Shown one piece after another: positions 33,401 to 46,037 of a DNA stretch of 64,000 nucleotides. Within the stretch, counting starts at the first letter, position 1; each line of letters opens with the position of its first letter. Position numbers and translations under genes: made by a program. Location: assembly GCF_024713945.1 (NCBI RefSeq), contig NC_134681.1, positions 5,247,501 through 5,311,500 on the forward strand, read 5' to 3'. The stretch is from Dermatophagoides farinae (lineage: Eukaryota; Arthropoda; Arachnida; Sarcoptiformes; Pyroglyphidae). The notes beneath the pieces were generated by a model. That model was given only the letters and a program-made list of their open reading frames with translations. It ran no database searches and was not told the origin of the DNA.

Positions 33401-35133
33401 ACATCGAGCCAAGTGATGAAAATCCACAATCCGGTTCTGAAGCCTCGTCAGCCATCCAGATGCGTCATCAGTTATTTCGTCGTATTCGAAAATCGCTAAA
33501 CGCATACAAATCCAATGCCGACATTGAAAGCCTTATCAATCACAGCAATGCAGGATCCTGTTCGCTTATAGACCGCGTAAGTCAATTATATGTGGATATT
33601 CCGACCATCGAGAATCAATCACAACTGGAAATGACAATACTTCAATGGAACAAATTGATAGAAATGTTTGAGGCTTATTGTCACAATAATCCTTGCCAAC
33701 CCCAACAACTGCAACCTAACGTCGTCAATGAAGACGAAGGTGCGATCCAAACACAAGCTCAAACTATGCACTGGTGGAGCCACTACGAACGATCCATTGT
33801 GGAAGCACTTCGAATGGGTGTACCAAAAGAGATTAGATCAACTGTGTGGAAGTTCCTGGCTAAATATCGTCGCTACCACCAACATGGACAGTATGATAAC
33901 TCATTGCTTCGCGATCGTCCTAGCTACCGCAGCTTGCTTAAACAATTGGCCATCCACCAACACGCCATATTTGTTGATCTTGGTCGTACGTTCCCAACAG
34001 TACCTTATTTTGCAGAGCCAATGGGTGCCGGTCAATTGGCACTTTACAATCTGCTAAAGGCCTATTCGTTGCTCGACAAAGAAGTTGAATACTGCCAAGG
34101 TCTTAGTTTCGTTGCTGGAATACTGCTATTGCACGTAAGTGTCTATATCTTGCAAATCATTCAGATTATCAGTTATCTTTCTCGTAGATGAACGAAGATG
34201 ACGCCTTTGATCAACTTTGCTATGTTTTATACGAATGTGGACTTCGGGAGCAATACAAACCATCGATGGATGCATTGCAGGTAAGTCTAATTAGCATTAC
34301 CATACAATGAAAGCCTAATTAATCTTTTATTCGAACAAAGATGCAAATGTACCAACTGAACCGCCTGCTCTATGACTTGAAACGGCCACTTTATGACCAT
34401 TTGGATAAAATGGACATTTCACCCACGCTGTACGCTGCTCCTTCATTCCTTACCGTATTTGCCTCCCAATTACCTATTGGATTCGTGGCCCGAATGTTTG
34501 GTTTGTATCATATCGCTCAACATTAACAAATTCTTTAATTAATTGTTATGCTTATCTTTAGATTTGCTCATGTTCTATGGCATGGAAGCTATTTTCCGTG
34601 TGTTCTATCTTCTTATCGACCGAATTCGAGAAGAGATTCTCAGTACGCAAGTTGGAGATTTGGAGCGTATCATGCACCTTCTACGAGTTGTCATGCTTGA
34701 TTTGAGCAACGATGATATGGCCCGATTGTTTGATCAATGTCTTCCGGTGATTACCAGCAACAGCAAGCACTCAATTCATTCGATGAAATCGCGGCTAGAA
34801 CAATACCGACTTGAGTACCAGATTCTGCAGGAAGAATTTGTCCATCTTAATCAGATCAACAAGCTGGCCGTCGAGCAAAAATTACAGCTCAAACAGAAAC
34901 AGCAACTCAAACCTGTCCATCCAAAAGCCGAACATCAGCTAACGTCAGTTGAAACAATTGCTGCAGCTGCCAATCTGGATACATCAGCTTCGGGTTCTGC
35001 CAAACTGATTGAGTGCCTTCGAGAGGAGAATCGTCGATTACGTGAACAAATGGAGCGACTTCATAAACAGAATTTGCAGCTCAGCCGACAGATCGATGAG
35101 CTTCAATCTCTAGGCCGACGCCAGAGCCATTGA
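30414..35133 (+). CDS. TBC1D1/4: TBC1D1/TBC1D4-type Rab GTPase-activating protein
   Basis: Six exons, 30414-31166, 31222-32709, 32767-34134, 34188-34280, 34341-34500 and 34562-35133, give 1477 residues. The order is that of the AS160 family: Ser-rich N-terminus, PTB domain (about 80-265), a second PTB region split by low-complexity inserts, and the [21 protein letters not shown] block before the GAP. The TBC domain (about 1095-1330) ends before a C-terminal coiled coil. The catalytic residues are present: Arg1154 in VDLGRTF and Gln1191 in YCQG. This family switches off exocytic Rabs such as Rab8/10 and controls insulin-responsive membrane traffic. An Arg-Arg-Asn-Thr site at 820-823 lies where vertebrate members carry the Akt/14-3-3 threonine (inference). 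The fly orthologue is pollux. Confidence 0.93.
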
Positions 35134-36601
35134 TACTCTTTAAAACACGCACACACACACAAATACACACCTGAAATTAATATAGTGCCTTCAAGCTATT
35201 TAAACTACTTTTTTAATAGATTTTTGCATACGGACACGCGCACCCTACCGGAAATGGTGTGACAATGGCCACCATTAATAATATGTAATCGTATAGCGTA
35301 TGGTGGATACACACTTGACACACACATACAGAGTATATTGTTATGGCATCATTTACCATCCTGCACATACCAAGACACGAACCAAGTTGTTTGCTGTGAA
35401 AACAATAAAGCCAAACCATTTGAACGGAAACCAGAGCCCATCATTCACATCAGGCCAAACAAAGCAACCGCTCATTTGCAATCTATTCAATTCTGGAAGC
35501 CAGCACATACACACATACACATATTGAAAGTTGTAGAGAATGGAACAGGAGCAAGTTTAATTTAAAATTTTAATTTATTCTTTCTCTCATACACATACTA
35601 AACACAGCGGGCATCCTGTGTCCTCTATGTGTGTGTGTGTGTGTGTGTATGTATTTGGCCATTCATCATAATTGCTGTTGTGTTGGCTCTTGTTCCAATT
35701 GACAATGGGTTCTATTTATCAGTATTTGTGAGTGTTTGTCCAACACCTTCAATATGAATGAAAAAATCGACCAGAAAAGAGATTGTCATTCTGGTCACGC
35801 AAACAGGCAATAAATCTGTTATATTCTAATATAAATCGAATATACAACATTGAATGACCTAGGAGTCATGAATCGATGGCCAATCGCTACGGCTAAAATT
35901 TTCATCCATCATCAATCAGGTCCGCTTGATCGAGCCGTCAATTCAACTATCGAATCGATTTATCGGCGTTGGCTAGTGAAAAGCCTTTATGAACGATTCA
36001 CCTGAAACGTGAAGAGGGTACTTGAAACTTAGCAATCAGAGTGGCTCTTTGCTGCCTTGTATATGGATACATCAGTGAGAAGGCCGCTGCCATCAAATCA
36101 GATGTAATGAAACTCATTATGTTCCAGCAGTCTTGTTAATTGCCATGAACATTAGGCCATTAATGCATGTCTATATTGTAGACGTATTGCTTCCTAGTTG
36201 TCGTTGGTTTTAGATGTTGTCATTATCAATATGATGATTAGGGTCATTAAGACGGCCATACTTACTCTTTCATCATTATAAAATGATCATAAGGCCTAGA
36301 TGATAAGGCCGGCACGTCGACATTAAAATTTCCGAACCCGATAAAGACACACACACACACGAACAACCTGGATATGATACACATAGAACCGAGAACATAT
36401 AGTGAATTTCAAGCAAAACTCATTTTATCTTTTTGGTTTGTTGTCGGTTGGTAGTAATGTTGATAATTTAATAATGGTTAATCTCATTACACAATCAGAA
36501 TCATTTCCAGCCATTCTAATGCGATTACAATGTTATTCTGTTATCATGTAATGTTCCATTATTTTTCTACTTGATTCGTTGTTGTTGTACAAAAACTATC
36601 G
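35134..36601. other. Intergenic DNA, no supported gene
   Basis: About 1.5 kb with CA/GT runs (35146-35160, 35625-35648) and no supported exon. Frames at 35213-35565 have simple-sequence composition and no similarity I recognise. Confidence 0.55.
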
Positions 36602-37644
36602 TCAGGTTGACTTTGTCCATTGTGATGCCCAACATTCGACGGCTGCTAATCGCTGACATCGTTGTTCTAGTTGATTCATATGACCAATCCAACTGTGCTG
36701 TGAATAGTGATGTTGTTGGTCGGCTGGAGCCATGAACAAACGACCGTTATTTTCGCACAAACATAGTTGCCCTACGGTCAGATAAGTACGACCTAATTTG
36801 GTTGGCACAATGGTTCTTATGGCTTGAGAATTCAGCTGAATTCTTGTAGTGTTGATCATAATACGACCATGGCCACTGTGAATAGCAATTGCCACTTGCC
36901 GACTGTTCATTCTCACAGAATGGTTTTGAGAATTGATTGTCAGATGTCTGGTTCCACGTAGACGAATATGATTTGTATAAGAAGTGAGCATCAGACTTGA
37001 CGAAGTTGAATTATGAACCGATTGTAGCTGCATCACTTGGGCAGATCCATTTTTCATTGAAAGGGCCCGATTCTGCAGGGCAGGCGTCGATCTCATTACA
37101 ACTTGATCGACAAACAGTTTAGATGAGGCAGGGGTTTGATGGTCGATGAGCATTAATAAACGATCATTATGACTTGATCGAACAGTGATCATTTCACCCA
37201 CTTTGGCCAGCATTGAATCGGAAGTTAAAGCTAATGCAGCCATCGATGATGACCATTGATGAGGACGCATTTCTAAATCGGCAGATTGAACACGTAATTC
37301 AGATGAATCCTGTAGTAGATAGAAATAGAAAAAAAATCATAGGGATGGTGGATTTTGGTACGACAGGAAATACAAACTATTGGAGATGCCAAACGTTGTA
37401 CGGATAGTTGGCCATCTACGCGGACACTACCGATCAAAGGCAAGTAACTGTCGTTGTCGAGTTCGAAATTTAATTGGCTCAGCAACCAAACCAACAAAGA
37501 CAAATTTAGGGTGACCATCAAAGTCAAAGCAAACAGAATAGTTGAATATTGCTGCATAGTTGACCATTGAACAAATAGAAAAGAGTATACAGATCTTTGG
37601 CTCTGTGGCCTTTGATTAGCGGTAAGAATAGTTGGTTGATTCAT
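36602..37644 (-). CDS. Beta/delta-type sarcoglycan
   Basis: Two exons, 37378-37644 and 36602-37309, give 324 residues. A short cytoplasmic N-terminus (about 35 residues) leads to one membrane span (about 36-57), then a Ser/Arg/His-rich extracellular domain of beta-roll type. It ends with the family's terminal Cys cluster: QLCLCENNGRLFM followed by two further Cys (QRC, VEC). Type II topology and the C.C..GRLF motif define the beta/gamma/delta sarcoglycan family. These join alpha/epsilon members in the sarcolemma complex. Spacing before the Cys cluster does not let me separate beta from delta. Several N-x-S/T sites are visible. The intron is 68 bp. The partner-type gene (25461-26481) is 11 kb away on the opposite strand. 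Confidence 0.85.
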
Positions 37645-40060
37645 TGCAACGTCGTTAACTATGACAAAGACGGAATGTGATCAGGTTAGAATGAAAAGTG
37701 TTAAATCATCTGTCACACGGGAATGAGGATTATGAAACTAGACCTATTATTGATGAACGTGATGGCTTCATTAGGCTAGTTTGTCGGTTCACATGGATTA
37801 AGAAATGTTCGTAGTCGCATGATGACAGGCGGCCAACTTTTCATTATGATTCTATGAACTAGTTTTTCATACACTAGACAGGTTGTCACCCAATCAGTCG
37901 TGATCGCGATCATATCGAATTCAAGAAAGCGCGAAAGCAAAACTTTAGCATTAACTCCGGCCCTCCTGCCCGTTTGCTTTCCTTACAACAAACACACATT
38001 TCTACACATATAGACCGAGTTTATTCTACGCTATGAGAAAAATTCAATTTGCTACTGTTAGCTGATTGGTTCACTGGAATCAATAATAATCGAATTAAAT
38101 TAAAAAAAATAAAATGCCCTAATGAAACTGATGTGCAGCTCTAGCCGATCAGATCAGATCGAATCTCGTCTTGGCATCTGCATTGATAACCCAACTGCAA
38201 GTAATTGAGATTGTCATCAACCAACCATAGCACATAAAGATACACATGCAAAGGCAGGGATTAGTTGGAATTTGGTGATGACGAGCAATGAATCGATCGG
38301 TTGGCCATCGATTCTGCTAATGAATGCTGGTTATTATTGTAGACCAAATGTCCGCCGTGATCGATCCATAGGGCTGGTCATGAATGGATCATCCAAGCTT
38401 TCCTTTGTTTCTAAAGAATAACTATTTCTCGTCAATGAACGCCTTGCATTCATGTCACGTTCTTCAAGCTCTGATTACGGCTTTTTGATATGACGGCCAA
38501 ACGAACACAAATCTAATTTGGAAGCCATCGATGCTGATTATACGTCCAGTGTCCAATCATTGATTGGCTAGCCATAGCCAATGATTGGAGAATCAGGTGA
38601 GGAGAAAGCAGCAGCAGCTTGACATTTCATTGGCAGCGGTAATTACTAGTTGTGTAAACGGCGCTATTGGTAATCACTGTCCCAGAGGAACACAAAGGCC
38701 ATAATTTAAATCCGATTCCATTTGATTGGATTCTATGCTGCTCATCATCGAAATCGGGCGTTATAGCAGTCAGGTAGACCAGTGGTGACAACTGGGCCCA
38801 TTTCAATCGGCAGCAGATGTTCCAAAGATAACAATGGCCCAAATCCAAGTAGTTACATGTAAATCATTGCCGCATGCATGGATGCAGCCAGCATATGGCT
38901 GCCATTATGTAAATTGTCAAGATGTGACCAAGATTCTCATACACACATTAGTTATAAAAGCAGACATCTGCCACACACGACATAATAGATTGACAGGCAA
39001 AAATGGCGACGGGATAACAAGCCAATTACACGAAACAAGCAATTATGTCATTGCAGCCATTAACTGTGATGGGATCAGATTGCCGGATAGTGCTTGGTCA
39101 ATATATAAGAATAACTCACCGATCAATGGTAGCCTGTCAACAAATGTCACACTGGCCAATGGAATTAAATCGGGTCTGTTGCTGTTACAGTATCTGGTTT
39201 GTACAAGCCGATCAACCGATCGCGACTGACTGACTGACTGAATGAATTCTTCACGACCGACTACGATGGGATTCAATAGCAGTTATTGGATGGTGCGCAT
39301 CATCATCATCCAACAGACGAACATAACGGGCTCAATCCATTCTCCAGCCAGCCATCAAGCCTGAATAATGCAACTCTCAATGGCAGCCTATTTCAAGCCC
39401 TAGATGCATGATTATTTGATTATTTGACTATAATATATTATATTATATATGCATTAATTTGGCTGCTGGGCATCGAGCAACCTGCATTCCATTTCTTGAA
39501 ATTTATTGCTCATTAATTCCTAATTAACAATTACATAGACAGCCGAAGGCACGTTCATACCTTTATTTGCATCGATTCTACCAATTCTACAATAGTTTAC
39601 TGTAACTAGGATAATGGCAGAATTTTTCAGAGCGCCATCTGTGGATAAAAAATACAACGAGAGTGAATGGATAAACATTTTCTGATCCAATCGTGAAGCT
39701 TGAATCAGAAAGAATCTATGGCCTTTATTTAATTTGGCAAATAGAATAAAGTTCAAAAACAAGGGCCGTTCGACACTTTTTCATTATACAACTTTGATTC
39801 TTCCCTATTGGAAAAATTTTGTTTTTTAATTACACATGAAGGAAATAATATTTTTCTGTCTATAAACCAAATTTTTTTTACGCACACACATATATTTATA
39901 GCGCGTTGTATTTGAGTTTTCAATCGCTCTTCAAAACAAACAAATGATAATCATGTAAATTTTATTCTCGGGTATTTAATAAATATTTTGCTCTCTGGCT
40001 CAACAATGATTAGACGTAGAGGAGGCAACAGAACAGAACATGGAAGAAAGTAGAAGAGGC
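37645..40060. other. Long intergenic region, no supported gene
   Basis: About 2.4 kb. Candidate frames at 38834-39276 exist on both strands without domains or splice partners. The sequence is not obviously repetitive. It may contain the 5' regulatory DNA of the sarcoglycan gene and the 3' UTR of CLIC. Confidence 0.5.
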
Positions 40061-41095
40061 TCACAACTGGTCGCCAAACGCATCCAATACCGATTGAGGT
40101 ATCGATCGGGAATAAGTTGGTGCTTCAAGCTCCTCATGCTTAGTAAGCTGCTTAGTGGCCCCTTGCTTCTGTTTATAATGGTTGATAATGTCCTGATCTG
40201 CCGGACAGCTTTGTTTGAACGCGTCCAGATTGTACATATGATACATGTATCGCCAAAGGTAAATAAATGATTCTGATATTTCGAACCCGGTAAAGTATTT
40301 GCCTGCAACAAACAGAATTAATGACTAGATGGTGAGTTGAAAGAAAACTTACCAGCAACCCGAATATGCTGTAGACGGGTCATAAGTTCGCAATCAAAAC
40401 AACAAAGCGTGTCGCCAGTTAGATAACGTGTTTTGCGTTTGGCCAGGTGTTGATCAATTTTTTTCAATTGGTTTTCGAAAGCCTGCTTTGAATGATCATC
40501 ATTCTTTGTGAGCATAACCTTGAATTTCTGAAAAGTTAACAGTTAGATTAGGTTATATATCGTAAAGCGCCAGTAATCCACTCACAGTGTAAATGTTTTC
40601 AATGACGCTAAGAGTCTCCTTGTCCGAAACGAATAGGTTGTGTCCACCCGGAATGTTTTTCATGATATATCGCTCAATCTTTTCGTTCTCAAGAACCGGC
40701 TCGCCCCGGTCGATTAAGATAGGAGGTGGCGTCGAGTCGAATTTAGAGCGAAAGTCCGGCGGCGGCTTGAGCATGTCGACCGTGGTCACCTTAAGCGAAA
40801 TTGTTTTCAGCTCGGCTAACAGGTACAGGTCCATAAAATATTCTTGACCGAATAAACATGCTCCTTTTCGGCGACCGTCAATCGTTGATGCCTGATTGTT
40901 AAAAGCAAAAAGTGAAATATGTTTAGACGGATGGCAGCAACTCACCTTAATGATCAGTTCGATTTCTGGAATGTCATCTTGGTTGTTGTTGTCGTCCTGT
41001 GGCGGTGCTGCTTGTTGGAATTCTGGTAAAGTTGTTCCGTTGTTGCCTGTAGGCTCTATTTCCATGTCCGGAACTGATGCTGGTTCAGAATCCAT
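40061..41095 (-). CDS. Clic: Chloride intracellular channel protein (CLIC / EXC-4)
   Basis: Four coding exons, 40946-41095, 40586-40891, 40353-40527 and 40061-40302, give 290 residues. After a 45-residue acidic, Pro/Gln-rich leader comes the glutathione-transferase fold: IELIIKASTIDGRRKGACLF, then PPPILIDRGEPVLENEKIERYIMKNIPGG. The helical half carries LTGDTLCCFDCELM...QHIRVAGKYF and SCPADQDIINHY. CLIC proteins are soluble and membrane-inserting; worm EXC-4 is needed for tube formation. The redox motif reads CLFGQ, keeping the first Cys but with Gly where the fly protein, as I recall it, has a second Cys. An acceptor at 41166 implies an upstream non-coding exon; ATG 41095 is the first in frame. 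Confidence 0.94.
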
Positions 41096-42073
41096 TTGGC
41101 TGGTCGTTGTAACTGATATGGCTGGTGTTGAGGGCGATGAGCAGTCGAATATACGATCACTCAATCTGCAAAGTAGTAATATGAATGAATGAGTCAGTAA
41201 ATGATAAGTTGTGAGATAATTGACACATAATCCCGATGGCCAACATCGATATGATAGTCGTCATGGTGTTACTAAATAAATCACCGGGACAACGCATCAA
41301 GAACAATGCAGCCATTACATTGATAAGACGCCAAATTTGTCGATGAATGCAATCAGGGCGGAATCACTTACCTTCACACCGATGATTTTTTTTTGGGTAC
41401 AAACGGCTAAAACGAAAGACCCTAGAAAAATTTTTTGAATTAGGTGAGGAAATTAAAAACTATAACCAATTTCAAGTATTAGATCAATCTGGTATTCGAG
41501 ACCAAAACAAATGAAACGAAACGTCAATTCACAAAACATCAACAATTTACTTACTCGTCAATAGCTCAATCGCACACTCAGCAACGAAATCGGCAAGTTT
41601 TAGTATGCTTAACGCCACTTCATTGACATGATAGCCGTTGAAGATAATGGCGACGCCTGTTGCATAAGTTCACACATGCGCGTAATACGGCCATCAATTT
41701 CATTTGGGCCTTGGAATGATATATCAAAAGCAAGTTTAAAAGAACAATGGCCGCCATCTGTGAGTTGCGATAAGAATGATTCATGTGAATCCAATGATGA
41801 TCGATTCTAATATAATCAGAATCCAGAGAAAGAGAGAGAGAGCTAAATAGAACCAGAGACAAGTAATGATAATTAAAAACCAATCCAATTCTTGATTATA
41901 TTTTAATGATAATTTGAATTTTTTTACTTTCAAAAATTAATTATAATTATATTATTTTTATTTATTATTATTATTTATGATAAAATTTTTTAAAAATACT
42001 TACAAAAAAATCAATTGAATTACTATTTAGAAAAAATAATTTTATTGTTTTAAAATATTCGACGACAAAGTGT
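41096..42073. other. CLIC 5' leader region and intergenic DNA
   Basis: The first part contains the CLIC leader after an acceptor at 41166. Beyond that there are AT-rich sequences, a GA run near 41829-41843 and no supported coding exon. Confidence 0.45.
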
Positions 42074-43835
42074 TCAAATACGAAACGATTCGTGTTTGCC
42101 GTCTATATGCCTCAGCCGAAGGTAAACATCGGTTCCAATACCTTGCATCGATTCGATGGTCAGTTTGCCATTAAGATATTCGGCGTAAGCACGCGAAGTT
42201 GGCAATCCAAAGCCAAATCCATGCATAGGTGAGGCCTGCATAGAAGAATCTTTCATGATATTTTCAAGGATTCCACGATCAAAGCGAGAATCAGTCCGAT
42301 TGGCTGTCGTGAAGTGGTATTGAGTGACCAGATCGACAAGATCGTGTGCTATGCCGCCGCCACGGTCGCTGATTCTGATAATAAAATCGATGTTGTTCGA
42401 GGCGATTGTGACCATTATAGGCGTTAGGTTAGAATCGGGAACCGATGCTTGTGCTTCTAGAGTAGCTCTTACGGCATTCTTTAGCAGCTCAGGTAAGATA
42501 TAGTCGAGCGGCGTCCGAATATAGGGAAAACAAGCGTTAACGTGGCCGTTGATCTTAACAGGGGGTGCACGGCCATAATGCCGCTCAGAGAGCTTTGATA
42601 CGTAATCAACCCAGTAGTCAATCACATCTTTGGGCTTCATGCGTACGTTAATGATTCCCACGTAGTCTGGCCGTTCATTGTTATCGTGTAAGGCCAAGTG
42701 GTGCTCTGCAAGCATCCTAATTCCTAATCGCGAAGTAAGTGTTCGGTCCAAGAATTGGCGAATCATGTCTTCGTTTTGAATGTGTTTGCGACATTCACGG
42801 AATCCTTCAGCCAGCATGGTAACAATATTTTTGTGGGCATCGAGCAACTCTCGCAGCATGCTGGTAAAGCTAAGCTCTTTCTCTTGGTCTGTGATCTGAT
42901 GATAAATGAACACTAGGTCAGCACTAGGTTATAGGTTTCATAGAATTTACTCACTAGAGGATGTTCAGAAAGCAGGTAAAAAGCTTTGATATACATCTCG
43001 TGGACGGCTAAGATGGTCGGATGGCAGCCGATCAAAAATGGCAGCGAGCGGAAGCCGGCGATCCGGTGGGCAATTCTCACAGGAAGCTCTTTCTGCAAAT
43101 ACATAGCACTACGCTATAAAATACAGAGAACGGTTAAGCAAGCATAGTCCAAATAAACTTTATAATAATGGATGCACTTACCAAGGTGTGGCTGCCATCG
43201 GCGCTCTTGCCAGAATACAGTATGGTCGCAGGCGTCAATCGCACTGAAGGCTAGAATCGATACCAATAACATTAGCTTACAATGATAACATTATGGATAC
43301 TTACTTTAGTAGCTGCAATGTCGATAGCTGACTGGTTGTAAAACCAGTTAATACTCTTTGACAGTGTCGAGGTCCAAAGGGTAGACTTACGATTTGTGCT
43401 ATTCGTGCTGCCGGTTTTGGGACCAGCGTTTGATCGACTGCTTCCATTGAGGCTAGTGGATGGATCGCTGGTCACGTGCGATTGCTGAAAAGTGGAAGTT
43501 GAACTAGGTTTGGATAACTCATTCGTATGTTGGTGACTGTAGTAGTTTTTGGCAAATGTATTGTCGTTGTCGCTGTTTGTTTTGTGAATACAGGGCCATT
43601 CGCCGTTTGTGGAATTGGATTGAGATTCTATGATGGGCGATTCGTTGTTCATGGCCATTCGAATGTGACGGAAGAAGCTGTTGGGTGGATGGCTGTATCG
43701 CTGTCGTGGTCTATGTAAACCGGGTTCATCGTTGCTGGTGCTGCTTGTAAGTTGATGGAAGTTGATCTTATTGGCCAATCGGTGAAAAAGCAATGCTTCA
43801 CGACCATAAAGCCATGTATACCGTTTGCATAACAT
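42074..43835 (-). CDS. BCKDK: Branched-chain ketoacid dehydrogenase kinase (BCKDK)
   Basis: Four exons, 43305-43835, 43182-43250, 42955-43113 and 42074-42895, give 526 residues. From residue 163 the match to BCKDK is close: [42 protein letters not shown], the [17 protein letters not shown] block. The GHKL ATP site has N-box ELLKNA, G1 SDRGGGI and G2 [16 protein letters not shown]. The C-terminus ends [12 protein letters not shown]. The enzyme sits in the mitochondrial matrix and phosphorylates the E1-alpha subunit, turning off breakdown of leucine, isoleucine and valine. The N-terminal region is about 110 residues longer than in mammals and Ser/Thr/Asn-rich. The basic start ([20 protein letters not shown]) looks like a targeting peptide. 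Confidence 0.94.
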
Positions 43836-46037
43836 TGCAAAAGGAAGTGTGGTCAGCTGTCAGTCCGTGGCAAGGAGCCAGAGAAAATATGACGATCCAA
43901 TTCGAATGATGAATAGATGCGCTGATGGACAAAGAAATTCAGCTCTCATGGACGATCTGGCATCGAGACAACTAGTCAGCACAGGATTAGCATCATTGGA
44001 TGTGCAAGCAAACATGCAGAGGCGCCAATCATTGTGCCATTGATAAAGCAAGACAAAGTCCAATTTCTGAATCGCTGACTGGATCTATACTATACTTGTT
44101 CCCAGTTATTCGTTCGATCTAATCTAATCCTGTCAAATTTCGCTTGCTGAGTGGTAACAAACGTACAAATATCGCGACTGGTTATGTAGCAATTGATTTT
44201 GATGGACATACCAAGCATAGTCGTCACAAAGAGTTTGGATAAGCAGGAAGTACAAGGTTACTAACCTCAATGTTGATAATGATCCATCGCTCGATTGCTT
44301 GCCCGTTATAATATATAGAGCAAAAATTGTAGAAGATTCTGGTCCGATCCGATCTGGATGTTTAGCAATATTCAACTGACTGCTTGATGATTTGTCATCT
44401 GTCTGCTTTGCTCATCATTTCTCGTCGATTTACGATGAAGATAAACGAGCGCGATACGCCTGCGTCATAGTTACCAACGTCATTGCCGTTCATCAAGGAT
44501 GCGGTTGCTGACCACTAGTCGAACGATCGATTCCATCAATCATACAGTCAAACTTTTCGATAGCAAGCTTGGTTACTGAATTTAATCTTTATCATAATGA
44601 TGATGATGATGATGATACAAAGAAATGGTTTCCTGTGAATACTGCAGGCGCCACCTTGTGTAGTACACATGTCTGATATGGCAATGCTTGCAGATGATAA
44701 TGGCTATAACTGGATCTTTGGTCACAGTTTAACTGTTCATACAATTCATCAACGAGAACTGGGCGTCACATTCCATGATAACTTGTTACACATGTTGAGT
44801 CGTGTATCTTGCTGGCCATGAATGGTTGTCAATCCAGTTTGTGTCGTCACTGTTGAAAAGTATTTTTTTTTCTGGGACATATATATTTTTTTTTTTTTTG
44901 AAATTCTTTTGTCAACAGCATTTCATTTTTAAAAGTATTCTTATTTGAAATGAAAAAAAAAATTCATTTTTGTTTTTGGTCCATCCCCTTCGCTGATGAT
45001 ATAATTAAATTTTTATTGTTACCAAAAATTTTTTTTTTTGAATGAAAATTTTCACCAAAATAACAGTTACAATTACGAACTTTCTTTCAGAGATTACTTG
45101 TTCGTAAATCGGGTAAAAATCACTTGAATTTCATACAATATGATGATAATAATAATAATAATAAACAGATAAAATCCAAGATGCCTTGAAGAAAACATTA
45201 TAACAATACACTGTAAATATATATTATTCTCTTTTATTTTTTAAACAAAGCAAATCTTTCGCATAGAAAAGCATTTTTTTTTTTTTGGATGTAGATATGT
45301 TGAAAAGCATCGCGCCATGCATTTTGTACGCAGAAAAAAAGTGCGCAATCGCCTACAAACATGCATGCATATTGAGAATTTTTAAAATGATGATGATGAC
45401 GACGATACCCATAATATATTGAAATGAATGCAATATAACAAAGTGAATAGAAATTTTCAATAAACGATATGAAATGATAAACAACAACAATATCTGTACA
45501 TTTTCGAAAAAAAATAGAAATGGAATTTTTTTTTCATGCGATAAGATAACAAAAAACTATCTGTGCAAAATTGAACATGTGAAATTATGTGAAAATTTCT
45601 TCAAAACCAAAATCTTGATTCTGACTGTCTGTGTGTGTGTGTGTGTTACTGGTTTGATTTGACTTTTTTTTTCTATAAATTCTGATTGCATGCTTTGAAG
45701 ATTTTTTTTTTAATCCTCATGATGACATTATCAAGATGAATTTTCTCTTGGATAATTTGAAACTTTGATCTTAAAAAAACTTGACCAATTTTAAAAAATG
45801 AGTTCCAGATATTGGGCAAAAACTCGTTTTAAAAAAAACAACTATCTTTGAGAATATTTTTTCAATTCTATTAAAAAAAAAAATGTTTTGAGAAGCATCA
45901 AAAAATTCTTTTCTTCATGAGATCGTAATGTATTTTGCAAAGTGTAAACTTCTTTAATGATTGAGAATAAAGTGAATCATAACTAATGAGAATAAAACAT
46001 GTTGAATGAATAATGTGCTAATCCAATGACATTTCAT
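43836..46037. other. Intergenic DNA with simple repeats and a dispersed repeat copy
   Basis: About 2.2 kb. It contains GAT triplet runs (44598-44617), AAT-type triplets (45142-45165), a GT run (45629-45643), many T-tracts and the second copy of the dispersed repeat (45796-45966). No coding exon is supported. Confidence 0.5.
45796..45966 (+). repeat. Dispersed repeat, copy B (related to 21487-21670)
   Basis: It has the same two conserved blocks as copy A in the same order and spacing: AAATGAGTTCCAGATA at the start and CGTAATGTATTTT near the end, with diverged A/T-rich sequence between. No terminal inverted repeat or target duplication could be seen by eye. Confidence 0.55.

Noticed and set aside
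38834-39276. Overlapping frames on both strands in the 37.6-40 kb gap
   Set aside because: Both strands are open by chance; no domain, no conserved motif, no splice-supported extension.
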